Below are positions 1 through 6,593 of a stretch of DNA of 13,862 nucleotides, one piece after another (position 1 is the stretch's first letter; every line of letters begins with the position of its first letter). This stretch comes from Dehalococcoidia bacterium CG2_30_46_9. GTDB taxonomy: Bacteria > Chloroflexota > Dehalococcoidia > GIF9 > AB-539-J10. The notes below the pieces were generated by a model, which did no database searches, had not been told where the DNA came from, and saw only the letters and a program-made list of their open reading frames with translations. The stretch covers positions 1 to 13,862 of the forward strand of contig MNYE01000078.1 of the NCBI GenBank assembly GCA_001873005.1. Reading direction: 5' to 3'. The position numbers and the translations under genes are program-made.

Positions 1-1
1 A

Positions 2-2194
2 CTTTGTTATCAATTCCCTGCCATCCTGTTTGACGGCACTACGATAGTATTCTCCCCACTTATTGCTTTGATGCGAGACCAAGTGCAGCAGTTAAAATCT
101 CTGGGCATTTCAGCCGAGTGTATTAACAGCGAACAGTCAAAACAGGAAAACTACCTGATTCTGGAGCAAGCTAAGCAGAATAGGATAAAGATTTTATATG
201 TTGCTCCTGAAAGGCAAGAAAGCTTGACCTGGCTAGAAGCAGTGAAAAAATTGAAGCTCTCCATGGTAGTCATTGATGAAGCACATTGCATATCTGTCTG
301 GGGGCACGACTTTCGCCCCGCATTTAGGAAAATCATTGAACTAGTAAAATTATTACCGCAGAATTTCCCTGTTTTGGCTACTACGGCAACAGCTACTGAA
401 AGGGTAGCTCAAGATATTATTCAGCAAATGGGAGGCGGGGTAAAATACCTTCGCGGCAACTTGATGCGGCATAATTTCTATCTCAAGGTGGTCAATGTTG
501 CCTCCGAAGATGATAAGTTAGCCTATTTAGCCCAGGTTTTGCAGCACGAATTAGATGGGACAGGCATTGTTTATTCTGGAACAAGAGTGAATACCGAGAT
601 TTATTCCCGCTTCCTGAATTATCAGGGTATTGAGGCAATAAATTACAACGCGGGATTTGATGCTGACACTAGAAAAGATATTGAGCAGGGGTTAAATAAT
701 AACCGCTGGAAATGCGTTGTTTCTACCAATGCGTTAGGGATGGGGATTGATAAACCCGACCTCCGCTTTGTTATTCACACCCAGATTCCTGCCTCCCCAA
801 TCCATTACTATCAGGAGATAGGGAGAGCTGGCAGGGATGGTAAAGATGCTCAAATCATCTTACTATATAATCCCCAGGATAGGGAATTGCCACAACATTT
901 TATTGAAACCAGCCGCCCTCCGTTAGAGCACTATTACCGGGTTATCAAGCAATTGAAAAGTGAGCCCCTAAGTAGGGGAGAGTTGATGCGGAGAACGAAT
1001 CTGGCTCGGACCAAGATAGAGGTAATAATTGCCGATTTAATTGACCGCAGGGTGATAACAGAGGTAATTCAGCCTCGTGCCAAGAAATACGAATATCAAT
1101 TTGATGCTCCTCCACTTGATGTCGCTGCTTTTGAACAGCTCAGACAATTCAAATTGGAAGAGTTGGAGAAGATGATTGAGTATGCCGAGACAGATAGATG
1201 CAGAATGCTCTATCTTCGCCATTACCTGGAGGATAGGGATATAGGTGATTGCCATAAATGCGATAATTGCCAGTCAAGAAAGCTAATTTATGACATCAAC
1301 CATTATTGGCAGCAAAGGGTAGAGGATTTCAAGAATAACTATTTCCCAGAGATTGAAGTGGTTAAGGTATCTCGACAGGACAGGGCTATTTCGGAGCGGA
1401 GAAGCAAGCTGGTTAATGGGGTAGCATTTTCCTATTATGGCTTTTCCAATGTAGGGGCTACCATTCACCACTGTAAATACGAAAATGGCGGGTATTTCCC
1501 CGATTACCTATTGAATGGGGTAGTGAGAGCCTATCGCAGCTACTTTAAGGGGGAAAGGTTTGACTTGATTATCTATGTGCCACCAACAGAATCGGGGGAT
1601 TTGGTTCAGGATTTTGCTCAAAGAATAGCCAACATTCTGAAAATACCCCTTTCTCATGGACTAATAAAGACACGGGATACCAAGCCGCAAAAAGTATTTC
1701 AGAATTCAGCGTTGAAAAGAGGCAACCTTAAAGGAGCCTTCAACTACAATAATACTGCAGAAGTAAGGGGTAAAGATGTCCTGCTAATTGATGATGTTGG
1801 TGATAGCTTAGCCACTATTCGTGAAATTGGAAGCTTGATGAGCAGGTTAGGGGTGAATAAAATTGCCCCGTTAGTGATTGCCAGGACGATTGGTGGGGAT
1901 ATAGTTGATGGTTCTCCTGATTTCTCTAGAAGGAGTGGCGCGAGTTCAAATTCTGTTCCCTTGCCTCAAAAGAGTACGGTAAAGACCAGAGAAGACAAGC
2001 CTTTTGCCCAAATCCGCCAAACATATCCCAGAGCCTATGAAAAGTGGACAAAACAAGAAGATGAGTTACTGATAAGGAAGTTTTACCAAGGAGAAAGCGT
2101 TGTTAAGTTAGCAAATTACTTCCAAAGGAAAGAAGGAGCTATCCGTTCAAGGTTAAGAAGGTTTGTAGCTGAAAGTGAAGTTTCCGAGGTGTGA
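2..2194 (+). CDS. recQ: RecQ-family DNA helicase fused to a PRTase domain and a C-terminal HTH (5' end outside window)
   Basis: This is an ATP-dependent 3'-5' DNA helicase of the RecQ family. The frame is open to the window's left edge, so the TTG at 68 is not the true start and Walker A lies outside. Visible in order are motif Ia (SPLIALMRDQ), the DEAH box (IDEAHCISVWGHDFRP, about nt 270-320), motif III (TTATAT), and motifs V/VI (NALGMGIDKPD, then QEIGRAGRDG). A zinc site follows, with one Cys near nt 1199 and three near 1248-1272 (CHKCDNC). Nt 1480-1910 encode a PRTase-like domain whose PRPP-loop region reads VLLIDDVGDSLAT, a DDxxDSxxT form. Nt 2030-2165 encode a WTKQEDELL...GAIRSRLRRF helix-turn-helix, a tail found on several helicases. 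The canonical HRDC domain is absent. PRTase-bearing RecQ proteins occur in other bacteria. A link to the DprA-like gene downstream is inferred from position. Confidence 0.93.
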   Translation, partial: LCYQFPAILFDGTTIVFSPLIALMRDQVQQLKSLGISAECINSEQSKQENYLILEQAKQNRIKILYVAPERQESLTWLEAVKKLKLSMVVIDEAHCISVWGHDFRPAFRKIIELVKLLPQNFPVLATTATATERVAQDIIQQMGGGVKYLRGNLMRHNFYLKVVNVASEDDKLAYLAQVLQHELDGTGIVYSGTRVNTEIYSRFLNYQGIEAINYNAGFDADTRKDIEQGLNNNRWKCVVSTNALGMGIDKPDLRFVIHTQIPASPIHYYQEIGRAGRDGKDAQIILLYNPQDRELPQHFIETSRPPLEHYYRVIKQLKSEPLSRGELMRRTNLARTKIEVIIADLIDRRVITEVIQPRAKKYEYQFDAPPLDVAAFEQLRQFKLEELEKMIEYAETDRCRMLYLRHYLEDRDIGDCHKCDNCQSRKLIYDINHYWQQRVEDFKNNYFPEIEVVKVSRQDRAISERRSKLVNGVAFSYYGFSNVGATIHHCKYENGGYFPDYLLNGVVRAYRSYFKGERFDLIIYVPPTESGDLVQDFAQRIANILKIPLSHGLIKTRDTKPQKVFQNSALKRGNLKGAFNYNNTAEVRGKDVLLIDDVGDSLATIREIGSLMSRLGVNKIAPLVIARTIGGDIVDGSPDFSRRSGASSNSVPLPQKSTVKTREDKPFAQIRQTYPRAYEKWTKQEDELLIRKFYQGESVVKLANYFQRKEGAIRSRLRRFVAESEVSEV

Positions 2195-2386
2195 AGAAAT
2201 CCTTTCCTTCGTAGGCTTGAGAGGGAGAGGATTCCCTCTAAAAGATTCCTCTCCCTTGACGGGAGATTCCCTCTCCACTTGCTGGAGAGGGCAGGGTGAG
2301 GGTGAATGTGAGGAGTTCTGCGGCTTTGTGGTTGTCAGCTCCCTGGCCTGACAACACAGGTTGACCTCCAAAACATAGTAATAGAA
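2195..2386. repeat. Intergenic array of three hairpins (CTCTCCC/GGGAGAG-type dispersed repeat)
   Basis: The gap between recQ and the DprA-like gene holds three consecutive perfect stem-loops. They are AGAGGGA/TCCCTCT (2220-2226 with 2233-2239), TCTCCC/GGGAGA (2250-2255 with 2261-2266), and CCCTCTCCA/TGGAGAGGG (2269-2277 with 2283-2291). A GGGTGAGGGTG tract follows at 2294-2304. The reverse complement of that tract, CACCCTCACCC, recurs beside another hairpin at 3364-3390, so this is a dispersed repeat and not a unique regulatory site. No T-run follows any stem, so a standard terminator is not supported. The rest of the gap shows no recognisable element. Confidence 0.7.
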
Positions 2387-3313
2387 GTGATGCCTATGGA
2401 GATAAATGACTATCCATATTGGATGACCTTGGCTCACCTACCAAATTGGAGGACAGAAAGGAAGAATAACCTTATCAATAACATTATTGATAAAAGAGTT
2501 CCAATGGCTCGCTTCTTCTCCTCAGACATCTCTACTTTGCGCCCGGAATTTGGCCTCTCTGCCAAAGAAGCCCAGGATATTTTGCAAGCCAAAGACAATC
2601 TCACCACCAATTTAGTTTTGGCTCAACAACTCCTATCACAGGGTGTTAAGTTGCTCCCCCTCCGTTGTAGCGAATATCCTGCTATATTGAAGCGCAATCT
2701 AAGCCTTAAACACTCTCCGCCTCTGCTCTATGTGAAGGGTAACACCGAATTACTTTCCAAATCTAAAGTTGCGATTGTAGGTTCAAGGAGGGCAAGTAAT
2801 AGAGGGATTAAATTTGCCAAGTTGATGGCAAAAAGGTGTGCCTCGGAGGATAAGGTGGTAGTAAGCGGATATGCTAAAGGAGTAGACAGAATTGCCTTGG
2901 AAACAGCATTGGAAAGCAATGGGAATAGCATTGTAGTTCTGCCACAAGGCGTCCTGACCTTTAGTAGCGGGTTCAAAAGATTGCACAAATACATCCTGGA
3001 GGGTCAGATTCTGGTAGTAAGCACCTATCTGCCCCAAGCTGGATGGTCAGTAGGTCTGGCTATGGAGAGGAATGTTTATCTTTATGCTCTGGCAGAAGAG
3101 ATATATGTAGCAGAAGCAGAGAGCAAAGGGGGAACTTGGTATGGTGCAATTGATGGCCTGAAAAAGGGGAGAAAAATCCTTATCAGACAAGCTGCTCCTG
3201 AGGAAAAATGCGCCAATAACGAGCTGATTGCCAAGGGTGCCATAGCTGTGGATGAATTGGCAAATATGGTTGCTAATAGAGTGATTCAGGGGTGGTTATT
3301 TATCCCGGGGTAA
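2387..3313 (+). CDS. Divergent DprA/Smf-like DNA-processing protein
   Basis: This 308-residue protein has the DprA/Smf Rossmann-like fold signatures: VAIVGSRRAS (GSR at residues 132-134) and VVSGYAKGVDRIALETAL (residues 158-175), then VLPQGV. In the later half, the usual P-R-N-R-I-I-A-G-L-S signature is replaced by GWSVGLAMERNVYLYALAEEIYVAEAESKGGT. DprA binds single-stranded DNA and loads RecA during transformation. More distant Smf proteins have unknown or defence-linked roles. The N-terminal 70 residues are helical-looking and there is no C-terminal winged helix. The GTG at 2387 is the first start codon after the in-frame stop at 2309. ATGs at 2390 and 2396 are equally possible because none has a clear Shine-Dalgarno site. 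It lies 192 bp after the RecQ-PRTase gene on the same strand. Family assignment is firm, the DNA-processing role is inferred. Confidence 0.87.
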   Translation: MMPMEINDYPYWMTLAHLPNWRTERKNNLINNIIDKRVPMARFFSSDISTLRPEFGLSAKEAQDILQAKDNLTTNLVLAQQLLSQGVKLLPLRCSEYPAILKRNLSLKHSPPLLYVKGNTELLSKSKVAIVGSRRASNRGIKFAKLMAKRCASEDKVVVSGYAKGVDRIALETALESNGNSIVVLPQGVLTFSSGFKRLHKYILEGQILVVSTYLPQAGWSVGLAMERNVYLYALAEEIYVAEAESKGGTWYGAIDGLKKGRKILIRQAAPEEKCANNELIAKGAIAVDELANMVANRVIQGWLFIPG

Positions 3314-3357
3314 GCGTTCAGCTTTCAGTCGATAGCGGTTGATGGTTTATATAATCT

Positions 3358-3392
3358 TCATCACCCTCACCCTCTCCCATCGAGGGAGAGAA
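3358..3392. repeat. Hairpin repeat, second copy of the CACCCTC/CTCTCCC family
   Basis: A CACCCTCACCC tract (3364-3374) runs into a perfect 7-bp stem: CTCTCCC at 3372-3378 pairs with GGGAGAG at 3384-3390 around a 5-nt loop. It lies about 60 bp past the stop of the DprA-like gene and shares sequence with the array at 2219-2304, in inverted orientation. There is no T-run, so I do not call a terminator. The remaining 200 bp up to the antitoxin gene hold nothing I can identify. Confidence 0.6.
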
Positions 3393-3579
3393 ATTATACG
3401 AAGTTATGCGGAAGACTATAGTTGCTAAACTCTCAAACTCCAAAACTGGTCCGAATCCCACTTAGGGAGCAATTTTCCTTCTTCCAAAGCTGAATAGATA
3501 TAAACTTAGCCGAACTCAGACGCGAATATTGATATTTGCATTATGGATGTGTTAACTTATTAGTGAAGGAATGCTTTAT

Positions 3580-3590
3580 GGAGGTGATCA
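3580..3590 (+). promoter_or_regulatory. Near-perfect Shine-Dalgarno site of the antitoxin gene
   Basis: GGAGGTGATCA is complementary to nearly the whole anti-Shine-Dalgarno end of 16S rRNA. The GGAGG core ends 9 nt before the ATG at 3594. It is the strongest ribosome-binding site in the window and fixes the antitoxin start. Strong antitoxin translation relative to toxin is the usual arrangement in type II modules. Confidence 0.8.
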
Positions 3591-3593
3591 GTC

Positions 3594-3878
3594 ATGCTGG
3601 AGATTCTTAAGAGTCCCTTTGTTGGTGTCCATGAGCTACGGAAGAACTTGACTAAGCTTCTTTCTTCAGTCACGGAAGATGGAACAGAGGTGGTTATCAC
3701 ACGGCAGGGCAAACCGGTTGCTCTTCTAATAGATATAGAGAAATATTTCGAGGTTAAGCAAGCCCTGAAAGAATTCTCTGACCCTAAATATTTAGCAGAG
3801 TTGCTTGAGGCAAGGAAGGAAATCCGTGAAGGGAAGGGGATCCCTGCTGAAGAAGTCTTTGCCAAGAAGGGTCTGTAA
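3594..3878 (+). CDS. Type II antitoxin, Phd/YefM family
   Basis: This 94-residue protein has the Phd/YefM N-terminal DNA-binding fold: VHELRKNLTKLLSSV, then VVITRQGKPVALLIDIEKY (residues 12-51). A charged C-terminal segment follows (EARKEIREGKGIPAEEVF) of the kind that wraps around a RelE/ParE toxin. Such antitoxins neutralise the toxin and repress their own operon as the toxin-antitoxin complex. The stop codon abuts the toxin ATG with no intervening base, so the two are co-transcribed and translationally coupled. No clear operator palindrome was found upstream. The family call is secure, the activity is inferred. Confidence 0.92.
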   Translation: MLEILKSPFVGVHELRKNLTKLLSSVTEDGTEVVITRQGKPVALLIDIEKYFEVKQALKEFSDPKYLAELLEARKEIREGKGIPAEEVFAKKGL

Positions 3879-4139
3879 ATGTATCGGGTTACCTTCTCCC
3901 ATCGAGCTGAGAAGGTTTTTTTAAACTTACCCGATAAGGAAACTAGGCGGATAAAGGAGGCAATAGAAAAGTTAAAACAGGACCCTCGAACTCATGGCAC
4001 CATCAAGTTGGAAAACGCTCCGGTAGCTGCCTACCGATATAGAGTAGGGTACGAGCGGATTCTTTTTGATATAGACGATGAATCTAAGTTAATTGAGATC
4101 CTGGACATTAGGAAAAGGGATGAACACACTTACAAATGA
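3879..4139 (+). CDS. Type II toxin, RelE/ParE superfamily
   Basis: This 86-residue basic protein matches RelE/ParE toxins in length and pattern. It has an N-terminal MYRVTFSHRAEKVFLNLP, a two-helix region with KLKQDPRTHG, and a C-terminal sheet with YRYRVGYERILFDID and ILDIRKRDEHTYK. RelE members cleave mRNA in the ribosomal A site while ParE members poison gyrase; the sequence alone does not decide, though the Y/R/K-rich C-terminus is more RelE-like. The ATG at 3879 follows the antitoxin stop directly, with AAGAAGG (3864-3870) as the ribosome-binding site inside the antitoxin gene. It appears full-length and intact. Confidence 0.91.
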   Translation: MYRVTFSHRAEKVFLNLPDKETRRIKEAIEKLKQDPRTHGTIKLENAPVAAYRYRVGYERILFDIDDESKLIEILDIRKRDEHTYK

Positions 4140-4237
4140 ATTGTTCCAAAGTGGGCACTTCATTCCAAGCCTGCCTTTTAGCATTGGTCAAGGTTTAAGC
4201 AGGGGAAAAAGAGGAAAGAAGAAGGAAGGCTGTGACA

Positions 4238-4450
4238 ATGACAAGCTTTTATAAGGCAAAGCGCATTATAGAAAATGTCCGAGGGAAAATAGAGATGTCC
4301 AAAGGAACACGGATATGGGATGACTATATCAACGCCCTGAAATTGATCGCCCAAGTAGTATTTACTAGGAGTTCTAGCTTTATCCTTGAGCTAATTCAGA
4401 ATGTTGAGCTGGATCGTAACGAGACGGAGACAAAACAAATATTGAGGTAA
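4238..4450 (+). CDS. Short ORF, probable N-terminal remnant of a sacsin/HSP90-like (GHKL) ATPase
   Basis: This ORF encodes about 70 residues with a good ribosome-binding site (GGAAGG ending at 4229, 8 nt before the ATG at 4238). A GTG at 4232 is too close to that site. Residues near the C-terminus read LIAQVVFTRSSSFILELIQNVELD. This resembles the start of sacsin-type GHKL ATPase domains, where an ExxQNAxDA motif binds Mg-ATP. Here the Ala after Asn is Val and the protein stops about 12 residues later, before any other ATPase motif. I read it as a truncated gene start that may still be translated. The alternative is a small unrelated protein of the holB operon, which begins 11 bp downstream. 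No function is claimed. Confidence 0.5.
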   Translation: MTSFYKAKRIIENVRGKIEMSKGTRIWDDYINALKLIAQVVFTRSSSFILELIQNVELDRNETETKQILR

Positions 4451-4461
4451 GGCGGCAAGTC

Positions 4462-5463
4462 ATGTGGCAGGTAATAGGACAAGATAAAATTTTGGCTTTG
4501 CTCAAGCGTAGCCTCAAAGAGAGAAATATAGCTCATGCCTATCTTTTCGTGGGACCACACCATGTAGGCAAGAGGACTTTAGCCTTAAATCTAGCCCAGG
4601 CACTAAATTGTGATGATCTTGAACAACCTCCTTGCGGACAATGCCGTTCCTGCCTCAGAATCGCCGCAGGCAAGCATGCCGATGTCATCTTCTCAGGCTT
4701 AGATTCCAAAACGGAAATCGGCATTGATGATATGCGAGAGCTCCAACGCGCTGCTAACCTGCCGCCCTATGAAGGTAAATCCAAGGTGCTTATCATTGAT
4801 GATGCCGAGTATATGTCCAGTGAAGCAGCTAATTCCTTACTCAAAACATTAGAAGAACCACCACCAAGGATAACCTGGCTTTTGCTGGCTAGCGAAGAGA
4901 GACGCCTCTTACCTACTATTATCTCCCGATGTCAAAGGCTGGAATTGAAACCCATACCAGTGGAGCAGACGCGGCAAATACTTACTCAGCGCTACAAAGC
5001 TGATCCTGATAAAGCCGAACTTCTGGCTCGGATTAGCCATGGCTGCTTTGGCTGGGCACTATCTGCCCTGGCAAACGAAGAAATATTGAAACAGCGCTCT
5101 CTAAGGATAGATAAACTATCTTCTTTGCTAACTGCCAATCTGCAGCAGCGTTTTGTTTATGCCCAGGAGCTAGCTACCAAATTTAGCCAAGAACGAAGAT
5201 CAATAGCAGAGATATTAGAGACCTGGCTCGATTGGTGGCACGATTTGATGCTCGTCAAGGGCAATTGCAGAGATGGCATCACTAATATAGACTACGAAAT
5301 GACTCTGCGAGAGCAAGCTGCTATGCTGACACTGAGTGAGATCAAGGATTTCCTCAGTAATTTGCGCCTCGTAAATGAAGAAATCTTTAAAAATGTCAAT
5401 CCTCGCCTAGCTTTTGAATGGTTAATGCTAAATTTACCGAAGAAAGAGGTTGTCAATGGCTAA
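4462..5463 (+). CDS. holB: DNA polymerase III delta' subunit (clamp loader)
   Basis: This 333-residue protein is the delta' subunit of the clamp loader, which helps open and load the beta sliding clamp at primed sites. Near the N-terminus is a P-loop-like GPHHVGKR (residues 31-38) with Arg in place of the usual Thr/Ser; delta' subunits do not need to bind ATP, so a degenerate loop is normal. A four-Cys zinc module follows (C50, C58, C61, C64). Then come VLIIDDAEYMSSEAANSLLKTLEEPP (Walker-B-like region) and a conserved SRC motif (TIISRCQRL), which provides the arginine finger to gamma/tau. The C-terminal half is helical, as expected for the collar domain. The ATG at 4462 is preceded by GAGGT and AAGGCGG. 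The 3' end overlaps the PSP1 gene, matching the holB-yaaT order of Firmicutes. Confidence 0.95.
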   Translation: MWQVIGQDKILALLKRSLKERNIAHAYLFVGPHHVGKRTLALNLAQALNCDDLEQPPCGQCRSCLRIAAGKHADVIFSGLDSKTEIGIDDMRELQRAANLPPYEGKSKVLIIDDAEYMSSEAANSLLKTLEEPPPRITWLLLASEERRLLPTIISRCQRLELKPIPVEQTRQILTQRYKADPDKAELLARISHGCFGWALSALANEEILKQRSLRIDKLSSLLTANLQQRFVYAQELATKFSQERRSIAEILETWLDWWHDLMLVKGNCRDGITNIDYEMTLREQAAMLTLSEIKDFLSNLRLVNEEIFKNVNPRLAFEWLMLNLPKKEVVNG

Positions 5464-6010
5464 GATGACCGAAGAAGATTCAAAAAAAGACAAACGAGAG
5501 GAAGAGGCTCTGGCTAAATGCAAAGAGATGATAACCAAGCTTGGTCTGAAAATGAAGCCTCTGGCAGCCTGTTACGATTCGGAGGCTAATCACTTTACTG
5601 TATTTTTTCACGCTGAAGAAAGGGTTGACTTTCGAGAGTTGGTGTGGAAATTGCGCCATAGCCTGAAAGCCCGGGTTGAGTTAAGACAAATAGGACCGAG
5701 AGACGAAGCTAAACTGCTAGGTGGCCTAGGTAAGTGCGGTTATCCGCTATGCTGTCAGAACTTCCTCGGCGATTTTGCTTCCGTATCCATTAAAATGGCT
5801 AAAGAACAGGGGTTAGCTTTAAACCCTATGAAGATATCAGGTGTCTGCGGACGACTTCTTTGTTGTCTATCATACGAAAGCAAAGATTACGCCGAAACAA
5901 AAAAGATACCCAAACCAGACCAGGAAATATCCGCTCCAGTAAACAAAGCTAGCGGAGACAATACAGCTAGCGGCAATAGTACAGAACTTGTTCCTAACGA
6001 ACGAGGTTAG
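5456..6010 (+). CDS. PSP1-domain protein, N-terminally short RicT/YaaT homologue
   Basis: This protein carries the hallmark C-terminal half of the PSP1/RicT (YaaT) family: VDFRELVWKLRH, VELRQIGPRDEAKLLGG, then CGYPLCC (C94, C99, C100), SIKMAKEQ and GVCGRLLCCLSYE (C131, C136, C137). In Bacillus subtilis RicT works with RicA and RicF in an Fe-S-containing complex affecting RNase Y and mRNA decay, and these cysteines are the conserved ones. About 90-100 N-terminal residues of the usual 270-280 are missing; the protein begins at the segment just before the RicT middle helix. The ATG at 5456 is chosen because AAAGAGGT (5443-5450) lies 5 nt upstream; a TTG at 5450 would leave no spacing. It overlaps holB by 8 bp, so translation is probably coupled. 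The last 40 residues are low-complexity. Confidence 0.9.
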   Translation: MAKMTEEDSKKDKREEEALAKCKEMITKLGLKMKPLAACYDSEANHFTVFFHAEERVDFRELVWKLRHSLKARVELRQIGPRDEAKLLGGLGKCGYPLCCQNFLGDFASVSIKMAKEQGLALNPMKISGVCGRLLCCLSYESKDYAETKKIPKPDQEISAPVNKASGDNTASGNSTELVPNERG

Positions 6011-6519
6011 TTAACCTGGAGAAGCAAGTATTTTCGCCACTCACCATGATTACTCAGAAGATTATAAGGAACACAGAAGCCATCATTACGGGGGACATGT
6101 GGTTGGCGAAGCAATTTCATTCCTGCCTCACCTGGCGTACGCCCACCTTTGCGCCGATTGCACGGGATACAAGCACTGACAATATTCTCCCATGTATGCT
6201 CCCCACCTCGTCCTCGCGGGATAACATGGTCTAATGTAAGCTCTTTTGTCTGTCGCCCACAATACTGACAAGTATGATGATCACGGTTAAAGACTTCAAT
6301 CTTGGTTAATTTTCTTTGATGATGAGGACGCCTGACTACATAACCAAGACGAATTACAGAAGGAATCTGAAAAACTTGACTCACAGAACGAATCTCCCCT
6401 CTGCTATTTTCCAAAATCTCAGCTTTGCCACGTAAAATCAGTACGATAGCCCGACGCGTGCGACATAAATTGACAGGCTCATAGCCTTCATTAAGAACTA
6501 AAACTGGTGCGTTTACCAT
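6007..6519 (-). CDS. HNH endonuclease family protein
   Basis: This 170-residue protein has an N-terminal domain (VLVLNEGYEPVNLCRTRRAIVL, then IPSVIRLGYVVRRP) and a C-terminal HNH nuclease fold. The fold has zinc-knuckle cysteines C84, C87, C117 and C120 around LDHVIPRGRGGEHTWENIV (D97-H98, N112) and NRRKGGRTPGEAG. The architecture is a widespread, chromosomally conserved group in Actinobacteria, Chloroflexi and related phyla, with no established substrate. The catalytic residues are intact, so metal-dependent nucleic acid cleavage is plausible. It is the last gene after the helicase-loader gene on the same strand, separated by 74 bp, and its stop overlaps the end of the convergent PSP1 gene by 4 bp. 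The ribosome-binding site is weak (GGAT). A restriction or homing role cannot be excluded, but neither partner genes nor intron signs are present. Confidence 0.91.
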   Translation of the reverse strand: MVNAPVLVLNEGYEPVNLCRTRRAIVLILRGKAEILENSRGEIRSVSQVFQIPSVIRLGYVVRRPHHQRKLTKIEVFNRDHHTCQYCGRQTKELTLDHVIPRGRGGEHTWENIVSACIPCNRRKGGRTPGEAGMKLLRQPHVPRNDGFCVPYNLLSNHGEWRKYLLLQVN

Positions 6520-6547
6520 AACTTAAATCCAGCAATTAATATTGTCT

Positions 6548-6576
6548 ATTTTAGCAACGAGATTCCTTAATTGCAA
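6548..6576 (-). promoter_or_regulatory. Possible sigma-70-type promoter for the HNH gene
   Basis: On the minus strand, TTGCAA (6571-6576) and TAAAAT (6548-6553) are separated by exactly 17 bp. They match the -35 and -10 consensus at 4/6 and 5/6 positions, and the -10 lies about 28 bp before the HNH ATG. It fits the 74-bp gap after the loader gene. Prediction by eye only. Confidence 0.35.
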
Positions 6577-6593
6577 TAGTAATATCCAGACAA

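Noticed and set aside
2269..2291. 9-bp hairpin as a recQ terminator
   Set aside because: No T-run follows the stem, and the same sequence type recurs at 3364-3390, so it is better explained as a dispersed repeat.
3395..3407. Exact 13-bp match to one arm of loxP (TATACGAAGTTAT)
   Set aside because: The 8-bp spacer and the opposite arm are missing, no Cre-like recombinase is present, and the flanks look native. Treated as chance, though vector contamination could be excluded by read checks.
3560..3865. Minus-strand ORF of 101 codons over the antitoxin gene
   Set aside because: Antisense to the antitoxin, which has family motifs, the strongest ribosome-binding site in the window and a coupled toxin.
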